Below are positions 12,564 through 25,003 of a DNA stretch of 64,000 nt, piece after piece. The position numbers were made by a program, and so were the translations under genes. Every line of letters starts with the position of its first letter. Positions within the stretch are counted from its first letter, which is position 1. Source of the stretch: Erythroxylum novogranatense (lineage: Eukaryota; Streptophyta; Magnoliopsida; Malpighiales; Erythroxylaceae); NCBI GenBank assembly GCA_029891385.1, contig CM057227.1, positions 96,291,818 through 96,355,817 on the forward strand, read 5' to 3'. The notes beneath the pieces were generated by a model, which saw only the letters and a program-made list of their open reading frames with translations, made no database searches and had not been told where the DNA came from.

Positions 12564-13532
12564 TTAAATTGCACTTCGATCCCCAATTCCCATAGTGATA
12601 AGGCCCTTTTTCATGTTGATTATGGTCTCAGCAGTCAAAAGGAAAGGCCTACCTAGAATCAAAGTACTCTCAGAAGGAAGCTCATTAGTCATATCAAGAA
12701 CATAAAAGTCGACAGAAAAAACAAGACCTTTGACTTGCACAAGGATATCCTCTAAAATGTCTTTAGGGTATCTCACAGTCCTATCAGCTAGACCAAGCAC
12801 TACACTAGTGTCTTTCAAAGCTTCAATACCCAAGGTCTTATAAACAAAGGTTGGCATGACATTGATTGCTGCACCTAAGTTAAACAAGGCATGAGAAATA
12901 GTTGTTCTTCCTATGGTACAGGGAATAGTGTAAGAACCTGAATCTTTGCATTTAATGGGAAATTGTGGCTTAAATAAGGCACTAACACTCAACCCCAGTT
13001 GGATTCTCTCGCTATGCCTATACTTTCTCTTGTTTGTGCAGAGGTCTTTCAAGAATTTAGCACACTTAGGCATCTTTTTAATCAAATCAAGTAATGGCAC
13101 ATTTACCTCAAGTTTGCTAAACATTTCAAACAATTCCTCATTTTCTTTCTTGTCCACAATCTTTTTACTAACCAGGTAAGAATTTGGAAAAGGCAAGTCA
13201 CGAATTTTTACCTCATCACCTTTGGAGTTGGAAGGTGATCCTTCCTCCATTGGTCTCTTCAGGATAGTTGTTGCCTCTTCCTCATTTTGTACCACTGGTT
13301 GTTTTAAAGATTTCTTCATGAGCTTCTTTTCTTGAATACTTTCAGATTGAATAGATTGGGAGTGTTCTTGAGTAGTGTTAGCCGGAGGAGATTCAACTTC
13401 CATTTCCTTGTCAACCGTCTCTTCATCCTCTTCATTCTCCTTGAAACTCACTTTTTTGGCTCCAATTTTCTTCCCACTTCTCAGTGTGATTGCATTCAAA
13501 GATTTTGGATTGATCACTGTGTTGGAGGGCAT
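12564..13532 (-). pseudogene. Gag C-terminus and aspartic protease of Athila element 1
   Basis: A 322-residue open frame. It starts with the usual AITLRSGK junction motif, has a charged low-complexity middle, then a retroviral-type aspartic protease. The flap-side text is normal (INVMP, then LADRTVRYP and LILGRPFL). The active-site triplet region reads NLGAA, where the family has DLGAS, so the catalytic Asp is Asn. That should abolish proteolysis. A stop at 13557 separates it from the upstream gag frame. Confidence 0.88.
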
Positions 13533-13556
13533 CGAACCACTACTCTTTCCTTGTTA

Positions 13557-15144
13557 CTAAGTCAAATTGTTGGAGATTTGAGTAACAAAAGTGTTTAAGT
13601 TCTCATGCTTGGTCTCCATTTGCTCCAACTTGGAGAACACATTTTGTAAGCAAGAGTCCATCTTATTTCCCATGGCATTCAACTTGGCATCAGTTTGTGT
13701 CTTTTCTTGATCTAGTCTTGCATTTATCCCAACAATGCCCTTCATGATCATAGCAAATTCGTCACCCTTAGAAACCGTAGATGACGTCCCTTGATTAGGC
13801 ACTATTTGGTTGGAAGAATTTCCTTGAATATTTCCTTGATCTCCACCCCATCGAAAATTAGGATGATCTCTCCAACCTGATTATAAGTGTTGGAGTAAGG
13901 ATCCCTCTTCTGATATTGGCCATTTCTATTTTGGTAGAGGGCATGAACCTCTTCATATCTGGCACAATTATTGGAAGCATGTATCATGGACCCGCAATAC
14001 TCACAACCGGCTACTATAGCTTGAGAATGACTCACTGAATTGACTTGCTTAGTCTTCACATTATTCTCCAAAATATTGAGTCTTTTCTCCACTCGATTTC
14101 CCAAGGTAGCAATTTCAGCAAGAATATCTTGGGAAGAAACTGAAGAGGTATTGGACACCCTTCTTGAGTCTCCAGATTGAGAGTCATTTTGGTAGCCATC
14201 TTCTGAAGTAGGTCCCATGCAGCATTGGGACTTAATTCTCTGAGCGAACCATTTGCAGCGGCATGAATTGAGGGCTTATGATATGAAAGAAGCCCTTCAT
14301 AGAAAGAGTTGACTAGATCATTCTTCGAAATGTTGTGGTGGCGACAATGAGCTAGAAGTGTTATGAACCTTGTCCAATATTCATGCATGGATTCATTGTC
14401 TCGTTGCACCACATTAGTTATCTCCTTCGAGTCTCGATGTCTTAGAAGCGGAAAATATTCATCTAAGAATGCTCCTTTCGGTTGCTTCCGTGTCAATGTG
14501 GTGAAATGTTGAGGTAATGTAAAGCCACTCCTTGGCTTTTCCTTCAAAGTGAAGTGGAATGCTTTCCTCAATACATCTTCAAGATTTGCCCTGGGTGGTT
14601 TCATGGAAGAACACACCATGTGCATAGTCTTCAAATGCCTATGTGGATCATCACCTGCAAAATTATGAAATCTCGGTAAGGAAGAAATTAATGCGCCTTT
14701 AATTTCAAAATTCACATAATCAGTATAAAAGCCATAAGGATCATAATCAACATTGGAATTATTAATCTCCCTCATGCTTCTATTGTCCTCACCATTATGA
14801 CTTATGTTGTTCTCACCATGTTCGTTGTTCCCATTAAGCCCAACAGGTCTATTATTACCATTTTCACCCTCCATGGTTTCTTGCTCCGATTCAAAATCAC
14901 TAGCAGACAAGTGTTCACTAGAAGTAGCTCTCTCGCTAGGTTCTTGTTCGCTCGATGAATAACTTGACTGTTTTGAAATATGCTCTTCTTCAATAAAAAA
15001 GTGACTTGCCCCATATATTCTCTTCTCTCTTCTAATCTTTTTCACTAACCTCTCAAGTTCAAGATTTAAAGGATTTAAAGGTAAAGCCCTACCACTCCTA
15101 GGCATAAAACAATAACAATAGGAACAGGCACGAAACTGACTCAC
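13557..15144 (-). pseudogene. Gag of Athila element 1, frameshifted
   Basis: Capsid/nucleocapsid polyprotein. The first frame (from the ATG at 15144) carries the plant retrotransposon gag domain, with FHNFAGDDPHRHLK, then the ESMHEYWTRF and NSFYEGL segments. A frameshift near 14220 moves the reading to 13802-14218, which contains a CCHC zinc knuckle (CEYCGSMIHASNNC, spacing CX2CX4HX4C). The last piece (13557-13802) is coiled-coil-like and ends at a stop. Start chosen at the first ATG after the leader. Not a functional gag as it stands. Confidence 0.85.
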
Positions 15145-15449
15145 ACAAAAATATTGGAAAAAAATGAAAATAAATAAATAAATATAAAACTAAAACTAAA
15201 AATAAAAATAAAATAAATAAATGAAGAAAGAAAGAAAAAATCTAATGAGTACAAGTGAATGTCAAGTATGGATGATGATGTACTTTGTAGTGTATGAAAG
15301 AGTGTAAAAATCAGAATATGCACAAGAAATCAAAGAATGTCAAAATTGTACCAATAAGCACAAAAAACAACCAAAACTTTTATCTAGCTAAGAAAAAATA
15401 AAAATAAAACAATGAAGTTACTTGACACTTAGGAACCAATTTCTTGGTT

Positions 15450-15464
15450 CAAGACATGCGCCAC
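15450..15464 (-). other. Candidate primer-binding site of Athila element 1
   Basis: On the minus strand TGGCGCATGTCTTGAACC follows the 5' LTR after one or two bases. The TGGCGC start resembles the Athila type. The rest does not match the usual tRNA-Asp complement that the second Athila element shows, so the primer tRNA is uncertain. Confidence 0.45.
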
Positions 15465-15465
15465 T

Positions 15466-18400
15466 TGAAATAGACCTTTTTGTCCGATTATTGCCTTGGG
15501 GCTACTTAAAATTTTAACCAAGGATTGCGATAAGCAAGAACCTCTGTCGTTCTCTTGAGGAACCAAAAGTGAAATTAATTTCCTAAGTAACTAAATGCAT
15601 TGGAAACTAAATTATAAAATAAGGTTGATTTTAACAATTACCGCTAAAATTTGCAACGAATGAAAATAAATGCAAAGGACTTGTTTTTGGTATTTTAAAA
15701 TTTAAATGAGTAATTTGAAATGACAACGAGTGAATTAAATAAGAAAACAGACAATACAAGTAATTAACAATCATAAACGCAATCCTCTAGTTCAATAACG
15801 CAGGCAATCATCACTCAAAAAGATATGGGAATTAAAACAATTAAACCAAAATTAAAATCGAGCTTTTAATCTAACAACCGAGCCACCTCGAATTGTTACA
15901 AAAATATTTTCAAAAATCCCAATTTACTACCTACCACCAGACTAGTAAAATAGAACTAAGGATACTAACACCAATGCTCGATCGTTACGCAATTTTAAGA
16001 AACAAAATTAATGCCCGAGACAGATATAATGATCCGACAATTCAAGCCACCATGAATAATCACCAATTTCGCTAAAATCTCAATATAAAGTTTTGACCCA
16101 AAATAGAGTAATGAAATTAAATCCTAAATCAACACAATATCAATCGCCAAACAATAATCCAAATATAAACACAACTCCAAATAATTAAATAGTAAAACCT
16201 ATGAATTACTAATTAATTAAATGGATGAAAATAATTGCAGTTTAAACTCCCTATAAAACTCCAAGCTCCCGCTTTTCCGTTGAACCGAAGGATTAAGATG
16301 AATTAGCCACAAAAATTCATTAAAGCTGTTGCCGACGTTGAAATTTGGTGATCAGCTAAGAAGGTAGGAAATTGTGACATTTTTCTTCTTTTTCCAGCCC
16401 CTCACAAAACATCCACTGCACTTGTATGGTCCCCTAGTTCACGCTGCCCTCTCTTCATCTATTTTGTATTTTCTCCAGCCACTTACGCCCAATAGCCCTT
16501 TTGCTCTTGCTTGATGTGACTCCTATTTTTTTTCTTTCTCCAGACCACGCAACACTCTACTCTTCACGCCAGCTGGGTTTTATTCTTTCACACACTACAC
16601 AGCACTCAACAGCCCAACGCCAACTGCTGGAAGCAACCCACGCAACAACTCCTAGTTCTCCAAGACAGCTGTTGTCTCTCCACTCTACACTGCGCAACTC
16701 ACAAACGTTTCTGCCTCTACTTTTCCAGCTCCAACGCAGTACATATGCTTCACTAGATCTCCTCCTCCACTCAAGGCAGCACAAGCTCACTCACCATACA
16801 ACACAACAACGTTACTCTCATCACCAACGCCACACTTCCCAGCTGCCTTGCGTGATCTCCCCTTCTACAAACTTCCAGTAGTCACTCATCCACACACAGC
16901 TCACACAACGTACAACTCCTTCAACCCTCTACTCAACGCCACCTTGGTTAATTTATTTATCTCTAATACTACTATACACACTCCAGCCCAAACTCTCTTT
17001 TAATTTAACTCACGCAACCCTCAACAGCAGCCCACAAATCACACATGCACACTCTACTCTCACACTCACGTAAATCACTACTTGCCCACTTCTCCTAGTT
17101 ACTCACAGCAGCTGTCTCACAACTTCGAAACTCCACCAGCCCTCCCCAATGACGCACAACTGCTTTAATGTTTCATCTTATATACATATATATATATATA
17201 TAGCCCACTCCATCAACTCACTCACGCCTAAGGTAGCCTTACGCAGAACCCACTAGTCTCCCCAGCACCAACTCACTTCTGACTTTAAAAGCCACCAGCT
17301 CCACACATCATGCAGCCCACAAATATCCAGCCTCCTTTCACCGCCAGCTGCTACTTTGTCTTTATGTTTTCTTTCCTTTCTTCTAATTCCTCTTTTCTTG
17401 GTCCACATCCCATACAAGCCACTTTAAGATAACGTCTAGCACCATGCTGCCTTGCGTTTTTTCTTCTATTATTTTTCTTTTTTAACTCACATCACACCAA
17501 CGACACGCTCACACATGGTCCTTCAACAACGTGTCTCCTTATTATTTTCTTTTTCCAACTAGCTGCTTTCTTCGTGATTGGTTTTTGTCCCTTGTTTTGT
17601 TTTCCAGCCCATGCTCTTTATTTTTTTCCTCAGATCACGCCTCCAGTCCACGCACTCCCAAGCCAGCTACATAGACCATGCAAAAACCTTCTCTGTAGCT
17701 AGATGTGACTAATACATTGTTGCATTTTCTGTCCCTTTCTAACGCACGCAGCACCTTCTCCTTCTAATTCACACACCACGCACTCAACCCAGCTGCTGAT
17801 TTTCGTTCCTCTCTTCTCAATGCCACAGCCAAGCACAAGACCACAAAACTTCAGCCAGCAACGCCTCCACCAGCATACACTCACGCCCTCTCTTCACGTT
17901 CCCAGACACCTGCCACCAGCTCCAAGACAACACAATACACGCCACCAAGATAGCTGCTGCCTATATTTCGTTTAAAACCCATCTCTTTATTTTTTTCAAG
18001 CTGGCACACCACTCCTACACAAGCCAACAACGTCTCCAACTTGCTTCATTTTCTGCTACAAACCATAAGACCACCTCACAACAACGCCACCTGCACTCCA
18101 CATGCACATACCAACCATGTCTCCCTCCATGCCTTTGCTGCTCACAACCCACGTTTCTTCTTATTTTTTTTCAGAACTTTTCAGAACAGCACACACTCAT
18201 ATTAGTTGGTCCACTTACGTTGCTTTTGTTTTCCTTTTTTTTATTTTGCTTTTCCTTCATTTTCTTTAATGTTCTTTTCTTTAATTTCTTTAAATAACCT
18301 ACAAAAAAATACAAATAATGTAGCATCAATTGTCTAAAATGTAATTTATCACAGTTAAACCAAAATACGACAATTTTTGCCCCTATAAACACAAATTAAA

Positions 18401-18510
18401 TGCAAGGTACAACAATTCAAATAGTAATCAAATAAAGCTATCAATACAAATTTTAGTGACAAAACTCATCCAAATGATATGAAAATATATATAAATAAAT
18501 GAGTTTGTCA
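15466..18510 (-). repeat. LTR of Athila element 1 (5' LTR, right)
   Basis: Partner of 4416-7498. On the minus strand this is the promoter-bearing 5' LTR. About 40 bp shorter than its partner, nearly all explained by the shorter TA run at 17179-17202. The substitutions and small indels between the two LTRs show an insertion that is not very recent. Confidence 0.95.
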
Positions 18511-18515
18511 ATGGT

Positions 18516-19321
18516 ACAAGAGCCATATTTTATACAATAAATTATAAAATTATAAAGGATGTGTTGATTTCATAATTGACTGTCAAGATTAACACAAAGC
18601 TACTTTAATTTATCCATACTACTATTTATAGGCCCTTTACTCTTTCAGTTATGGGTAACTACAAATAGCTCATCAGTTTAATTGAATGACTTTACCTATA
18701 ATTGTCTTGTTAAGCTCATCAACGAGAATTTTGATTTTCGAAGCATTTAAAGTCTTTAAAGAAAAGTGGAAGTTCAACAATTTGACAATATATTTTCTAA
18801 TAAAGACACTAAAAGGTAATTTAGCTAGGGATCATTTATATAAATTCACTAACAAACCATGTATGGATTTTTTAGAAAACTCCCAAAATGTGAAATGGTA
18901 CAATTTTTTAACTTAAAACTGAATCTATTAATTTGATTGTTAAACTCATAATTGTTAGACCCAACTGTACTTATTTTCAGGTTAATGATAAAGTCATGAA
19001 TTTTTACCTATAAAAGAATAGTTTGATTAGGAGAAAATGAAATATTAAATATAGTTTATTAATTAAAATAATAATGAGAAAGACATTTCAAATTCATATT
19101 AAATGTCAAATTTGTGTAAAACTTTAACTAATATTTATGAATAATTTATCAAGTCTAGAAGCCACATACACTTTTTTATTTGGAAAAATCGTAGTGAATT
19201 TTTTATAAAACTCATGATCATGAATATCATATCGGAGTTGAAATTATGAAATGATGTTTTGTTAAAGATATTATAGGCAAATCGAATTTTACAAAATATT
19301 TTTATATTAAAGAACTGTGGG
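18516..19321 (+). pseudogene. Decayed copia (right piece) and end of block 1
   Basis: Continuation of the copia remnant interrupted by Athila element 1. The frame at about 18720-18915 resembles the copia integrase segment around the EAFKVFKEK motif, and is broken before and after. From about 18920 to 19321 there is AT-rich spacer without a gene. Homology to block 2 stops at 19321 (compare about 24555), where the leader of block 2's gene region begins. Confidence 0.5.
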
Positions 19322-19532
19322 AAAATATCATATTTCTATTTTTGTGAAACTTTTGTGTTTTTCTTTTTCTAAATTTTTAGAAACAACTAGTTGTGACAAT
19401 AAGTATTTCAATAGGTTTTTTTTATAAAAACCACAACAAGAAACAAAAGAGAAACAAATGGACCCTAAAGTTTTAAAAAATTGGTCATTCAATAAAAAAT
19501 TGTAAAAGATTAAACGGTGAATAAAAAAATAT

Positions 19533-20053
19533 TGCATGTGATGGCTTGGCCCCTCCACTTGGTTGCCTTGTCAAAGAAGAAGGCTTTGATTGGTGGCATG
19601 AAATTCAACAATATAAACTTGGTTGGTGGCATGCAATGAACTTAGCTGACGACATGCAAAGATGTCAAACAAAGTTGGTGATTTCTTTAACAATTATGAC
19701 TGTAGGTAGAAGGATTTGGACGACAATTGCGCAGGACACCAGCTATAAATAAGGTGGCAGGCTTATAGAGGAGAACAACACTTTCTCTTTTCTTAAATCC
19801 TCCTATTCTCTCTGTATATTTATGAGTTGTTGAAAGCCTTTTGTTCTAGCCTTTGTACTTGTATATATTCTCCATATATTAGTAAAATTAATTACCCTCC
19901 GGTCGTGGACGTAGGTCATATTGACCGAACCACGTAAATCTTTGTGTTCTGTTCCATTTATTTTTCCTATCTTTATTTTTGTTATTATTTTTCGGGCTAT
20001 TAAATTCAACCGGTATCCGATCCGATGACATTTTATTTTAACAAAAAATAACA
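19533..20053 (+). mobile_element. Solo LTR, Ty1/copia-like
   Basis: About 521 bp present here and absent at the matching site in block 3 (near 29555). It begins TGCATG and ends about ATAACA, flanked by AAATAT on both sides (19527-19532 and 20054-20059). That fits a 5-6 bp target duplication. A TATA box (TATAAATA, 19744-19751) and a 3' part with GTGGACGTAGG...CCGAACCACGTAAATC are typical of plant copia LTRs and give plus orientation. No internal region or second LTR is present, so recombination between LTRs probably removed them. Confidence 0.75.
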
Positions 20054-20270
20054 AAATATTAAACACTTTAGGATTAGTTATCCCAAAAATTAAATGTTAG
20101 AAGTCTTAATTTGTGAAAAACCTTTGGTGGACGTCACGGAGTTCTCATCCCATCTCTGGTAACTCGCTTATATATAGTACTGTACTCCCCATGAATCACC
20201 GCGCCATGTTTTGTTATTGAATTGAAGTATAGTTATTATTCTTAAACTACAAGAACTTCAAGCATTGGGT

Positions 20271-20658
20271 CATAATGGAGCTAGTTCCAACACACGTATA
20301 ACAGACATGCCTATTTTGCTACATCTGACACAAACTAGTTGAAAATTAGCAACCGTCACGCCAACTTAATTAGTTTGAAGGAGTCCAACTAATCACACGT
20401 GGAACTATAGACAATAAAAGTAGCTAGACCGTAGAACATAATGATCGACGTAACCGCCATAAGCTGATGATACAATTGGTGTGAGGAGTTGAGCTAACAG
20501 CGAACAAAATTCTTACCAACCTACATTTGGTCTCTACCATTTTCCACCTCCCAAATCAATAAAACCCCACCACATTTGGAACTAACAACAATCACAAGAA
20601 ACACTATTATCAATATTTCACAAGTTGCAGTTCTCTCCCCCCTCTTCTGCTCCAAGCT
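20271..20658 (+). promoter_or_regulatory. Proximal upstream region of PELPK copy 2
   Basis: About 390 bp that is almost identical in front of copy 3 (29580-29969), so it is the likely native promoter and leader of the family. No strong TATA box is visible; a weak AATAAAA lies about 95 bp before the ATG. A pyrimidine-rich leader (TCTCCCCCCTCTTCTGCTCC) directly precedes the start. Copy 1 lacks 29 bp covering the AATAAAA. Confidence 0.5.
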
Positions 20659-21180
20659 ATGGCCAATCTTCGCTTCCCATCCACAATCTTACTACTACTG
20701 CTGCTCAACTTGTCATTGTTCAGCTCATATGCTATCCGGGTGAACACCCACAATCTTCTCGAAGCAACATTGCCACAGATACCTGAGCTTCCAAAGCCCC
20801 AGATACCAGAAATTCCGAAACCTGAGTTACCTGAGCTTCCAAAGCCTGAGATACAAAAAATTCCTAAACCTGAGTTACCTGAACTTCCAAAACCCGAACT
20901 CCCGACTTTACCAAAACCTGAACTGCCTGAACTTCCCAAATTTGAAGTTCCAACATTACCAGAAATTCCAAAACCTGAAGTCCCAACTCTGCCAAAACAT
21001 GAGTTGCCAGAAATTCCAAAGCCAGAAGTCCCCAAGTTGCCTGAATTGCCAGAAATTCCAAAACCTGAAGTCCCAACTTTGCCAAAACCAGAGTTGCCAG
21101 AAGTCCCCAAGTTGCCTGAATTGTCCAAGCCCACACTTCCAACAAAACCAGGTCTTCCAATTCCCGAGGATCACCCTTAA
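20659..21180 (+). CDS. PELPK-type secreted proline-rich protein, intact copy 2
   Basis: Encodes 173 residues without introns. Residues 1 to about 25 are a classic signal peptide (hydrophobic LLLLLLNLSLF, then small residues at SSYA), so the protein should enter the secretory route and reach the cell wall. A short linker (about 26-38) is followed by some 25 tandem pentapeptides of the type P-E-[LIV]-P-K, ending in PIPEDHP. The mature part has no Cys or Tyr, unlike extensins. The best-known relative is Arabidopsis PELPK1, a cell-wall protein linked to germination and early growth; I infer a similar role. The ATG has a good context (AAGCTATGG). This is the only one of three local copies with an open full-length frame. 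It is 15 bp (one EIPKP unit) shorter near its end than copy 3. Confidence 0.9.
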   Translation: MANLRFPSTILLLLLLNLSLFSSYAIRVNTHNLLEATLPQIPELPKPQIPEIPKPELPELPKPEIQKIPKPELPELPKPELPTLPKPELPELPKFEVPTLPEIPKPEVPTLPKHELPEIPKPEVPKLPELPEIPKPEVPTLPKPELPEVPKLPELSKPTLPTKPGLPIPEDHP

Positions 21181-22073
21181 GGAAATTTCTAGTGCTTATG
21201 TCGCCAGCTACTTTCAATTATTTGTTAATGATATTTTAGATTATAGGGTGGGACTTCAGTTTGAGAAGAGTGTATCAAGCATTATTTCTGCTATTGTTAT
21301 GTATTTTCTTCACTATTTTATTATGAAATATTGTTTTATATAAAATTAATCTCATAGAATAGAATAGGAGGTGGAGAGTATGGTAGATAACACAATGAAA
21401 TATGTTTTTTGGACGACGAGTTTTTTCTAGGTTAGAGGTTAAGGTTGAAGTTGGATCATAAATATGTTTTTTGGATTTAAAATAGGCACAACAACGTATC
21501 ATTTTCTAGGGGCATTTTTCATAAAAATTATTATTACTTTGAGAGAGGCATTTTGGCACAATTTATTTACAATTTTAACTCAAATTAAAATATAATCTAT
21601 TTACATGATAACTTTTTGGATAACTTCACATGTTATTTTGCCTAGTTATCATTTATTTAATATAGCATTTTGATTATATTAATTTATCATTAAATTTTGG
21701 ATATAATTAAATATTATGTGCTTATCAATTTACCTTTCATAACTCTAGACATTCAAATTTCTATTATTATTATTTTCTTCTAATATTGATAAATTGTTTT
21801 GCTAAGATTTGCATATTAATGAAGTTATCCCATCGTTGAGTTTATTGTTTAGTAGCATACTTCATTAGTGAAGAAATTTTATTGAATATTATCAACTGAT
21901 ATAGTTTTACTATAATTTTAAAGATAATTGATGAATTAGTTGTGATATTTAATATATTTCTCTTATATGTGAATGAGTTTATTTTTATGTCCACAAACTC
22001 TAGCATTCAATGATCACTTTTGTGGATCATTTAATAAACTTAAAATTAACATCTTGTTGTACATGCATATTTA
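21181..22073. other. AT-rich spacer of block 2
   Basis: 3' flank of the intact gene. Near 21395 the sequence jumps to the equivalent of position 2090, which marks a 1.27-kb deletion relative to copies 1 and 3. No gene seen. Confidence 0.7.
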
Positions 22074-22888
22074 GGAATGGTAATAGGTGGGCTAAGATCT
22101 AACAATAGTGAAAATTTTTAAAATCTTGAGCCCAACTCGGAGCCCAATCGGGCTACTGAGGCCTAATTAGGCTTTAATTAGACTCATTTAGGTTGAGTTA
22201 AGCTTAACTGATTGAGTTAGAATCAAATGCCCATCATTTAACCATTTAAAAAATATATTGAGTTACAATCAAATGCCCATCCTTTAACCAAACTCGTTAA
22301 GCCTAAAAGTCTAAGCATTTAAAAACTGTATTAAATATTATGTAGCCTAATTAGAGTAAATCAAGCCTAGAAGCCAACTTTTTGGAGGTTTTGTGATTTA
22401 GCCAAAGACTTAAATGCTCTATTTACAAAATCAATTTTAACCTTCTTATCTTTTAACTTGAATATAAATGAGCATCTTAGATCTCATTTCCCAACCTCCA
22501 TAATAAAAGTGAAAAGACAAGGAGGAGGAATTTAATTTCATAAATAAAGCATTTGGGCCATTACTTAAATTAATATTCACTAAAGGATTGAGCTTTTGGC
22601 TTAACTTTACTTAGTTGGTCTTTGGACCCTTATCTTAAATATGCTTTATTATTAAAATTGTAGTTTGGTTTTAAAAAAGGTAATATTATCTTTAATATAG
22701 TTAGCCTTTAGGCTTTAGGTTAAGATGAGTTGTTTTGCCTATGCTTGTTCCTGCTATGAAGTTCAAAAAATTATACAAGTAAAATTTTGAATTTAACTTG
22801 AAACTTGGTCAATTTAGACTAAGCTCATTGACTTCGAATCGAGATGAATCGGGTTAGATCGAGCTCGAGCTATTTTATCATTTCTATG
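22074..22888. repeat. hAT-like non-autonomous element, block 2 copy
   Basis: Matches 2756-3575 and 59409-60220. Starts AGGAATGGTAATAGG and ends near AGCTATTTTATCATTTCT. Only imperfect terminal inverted repeats; no coding sequence. Confidence 0.4.
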
Positions 22889-22944
22889 TATATTATTGTT
22901 CCTATTATAGTTTTCATTCAACTTTAAATAACCTTCAATTCTTT

Positions 22945-24135
22945 CCTATTTTGAAACTTAATAACCAATATGTTGAATCTCTCATGATGAATCTAACGAT
23001 TAGGAAATTAGATTTAACCTTAAGAGAGGACTTGCCAGCTAAACCCATTTTGGGACTCTTGTTAATGATTAGAAGTTTTATGATAACTAAAAGTACTCAA
23101 ATTATCTGTTATTTGATAATCATGAGGTATCGTACGGAGGACTATACTCCTGGTAGTATTAAAAAGATTGAGAATGATAAGGAATATACCGAACCCATCA
23201 AAAAGAAACACAAAAAGTTCTTTAACAGTGATAATAATATCTTGAGAAACCTCATTCCACTATTTTATGATGGTGCTAATGTGATTGGAGATCATATTAA
23301 CATGATTGTGGTTTGCTATAATAAGAGTAAGGCAATCGATATGGAAGTTAATGAAGAAAGTAAAGGAAAGAAGTGTGGTAATGGTTATAAATCAAAACAA
23401 TAATAGTCAAAAAAAGGAAGCCTTTACCAAAGAATATTAATAACAATAAGCCTTTCAAGAAACAAAATAAATTCAATAATGGGAATGAATAAGGAGTGAC
23501 CTTAGCTTTTAATGCTCTCAAGAATACAATTACTAGCATAAGTTTAGGCACAAAAGGAAGATTGTAAGAAGCTTATAGCTAGACTAGAAAGGTAACTTTG
23601 TACCATGGTTCTATTTTGATTAGAAAAGAAACTTTGTGTGGTAGCTTTACAAGCTTGATTTGGTAGATATATCATTTTTTCTCTCTTTTAATATTGATGC
23701 TACCATAAAGAGGTTGAGATTCAATGAAAATATTCTATTATATGGTACAAGAGCCATATTTTTATACAATAAATTATAAAAATTATAAAGGATGTGTTGA
23801 TTTCATAATTGATGTTAAGATTAACACAAATCTACTTTAATTAATCCATGCTACTATTTATAGGCCCTTTACTCTTTCAGTTATGGGTAACTACAAATAG
23901 CTCATCAGTTTAATTGAATGGCTTTTCCTATTATTGTCTTGTTAAGCTCATCAATGAGAATTTTGATTTTTCGAAGCATTTAAAGTCTTTAAAAAAAAGT
24001 GGAACTTCAACAATTTGACAATATATTTTTCTAATAAAGACACTAAAAGGTAATTTAGCTAGGATCATTTATATAAATTCACTAACAAACCATGTATTGA
24101 TTTGTTTTAGAAAACTCCCAAAATGGTGCAATTTT
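22945..24135 (+). pseudogene. Decayed Ty1/copia gag-pol, block 2 copy
   Basis: The longest open piece (22951-23403, 150 residues) shows a UBN2-like gag with shifted middle, including LDLTLREDLPAKP and a GDHIN...VVCYNKSKA stretch that parallels the usual 'HI-K---YYNKLK' region of copia gag. Downstream are FRHKRKDCKKL (half a zinc knuckle), KLDLVDI (pre-integrase) and an FKVFK-like integrase trace. Frames are broken throughout. It is the uninterrupted counterpart of the copy split by Athila element 1. Confidence 0.55.
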
Positions 24136-24786
24136 TTAACTTAAAAAGCGAATCTATTAATTTGATTGTGAAACTCATAATTGTTATACCCAACTGTACT
24201 TATTTTCAAGTTAATGATAAAGTCATGGATTTTTACCTATAAAAGAATAGTTTGATTAGGAGAAGATGAAAAATTAAATATAGTTTATTAATTAAAATAA
24301 TAATGAGATAGACATTTCAAATTCATATTAAATGTCAAATTTGTGTAAAACTTTAACTAATATTTATGAATAATTTATCAAGTCTAGAAGCCACATACAC
24401 TTTTTTATCCGAAAAAATCGTAGTGATTTTTTTAAAAAATTCATGATCATGAATATCATATTGGAGTTGAAATTATGAAATAATGTTTTGTTAAAGATAT
24501 TATAGGCAAATCGAATTTTGCAAAATATTTTATATTAAAGAACTATGGGAAAGTAACTAAGTTGTGTTAAAATTTAATTTTTTATCTTATTTCCTTTTTT
24601 TATGTGCATTGAGAATTTTACCTCTAAATTATATCGATATCCACTACGATAGAATAAGAATTGATACACTAAATATTGATAGATAAGATGTATAGAAATT
24701 AAAATTTTAAGCTAAAATAATGACTAAACCTACTTAACTATTTGGTTAAAACTTTTATAAAATACTAGTTATCTATTTTGGAATGA
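24136..24786. other. AT-rich spacer
   Basis: Matches 61480-62140 of block 4. No gene, RNA or repeat structure that I can support. Confidence 0.6.
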
Positions 24787-24789
24787 TAA

Positions 24790-25003
24790 GGATGTCAATT
24801 TTAGCCCAGTTGGTAGGGCCGTTGGTGAGCCATGTGTCAAAGTGGTCAACTTTGATCGAGCCACGGGCCTCGAATGGTCCGACTCGAACCAATCTGGCTC
24901 GTGTCTCGATCGTTTTTGACTTTTTTAGAAAAATATCAGTGGGTTGGGTTGGCTTGGCCTGCCTATGTCCCATTAGGCTATGGGCTGACCCACTGACATT
25001 CCT
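24790..25003. repeat. MITE-like repeat, block 2 copy
   Basis: About 215 bp, GC-richer than its surroundings, with ends AGGATGTCAAT and (A)CTGACATTCCT. They form an imperfect 12-bp terminal inverted repeat. A second copy lies at about 62147-62364. No clear target duplication, so the class is uncertain. Confidence 0.4.

Larger units (their letters stand above)
4416..18510 (-). mobile_element. Athila-like Ty3/gypsy LTR retrotransposon 1
   Basis: A 14.1-kb LTR retrotransposon on the minus strand, flanked by the 5-bp target duplication ATGGT (4411-4415 and 18511-18515). Two direct LTRs of about 3.05-3.08 kb begin TG and end CA in plus-strand reading. The internal 7.97 kb encodes gag, protease, reverse transcriptase, RNase H and integrase, in that order on the minus strand. 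The integrase follows the RT, as in Ty3/gypsy. The gag and FMDD-type RT are typical of the Athila/Tat branch, and Athila LTRs are usually long. Several stops and frameshifts make it defective. The empty site is visible in block 2 near 23755, which confirms the boundaries. Confidence 0.95.

Noticed and set aside
20610..21134. Long Gly-rich ORF on the minus strand across the PELPK gene (also at 29921-30436 and 345-617).
   Set aside because: It is the antisense shadow of the 15-bp codon repeat; the plus frame has ATG context, signal peptide and family match, the minus frame has none.
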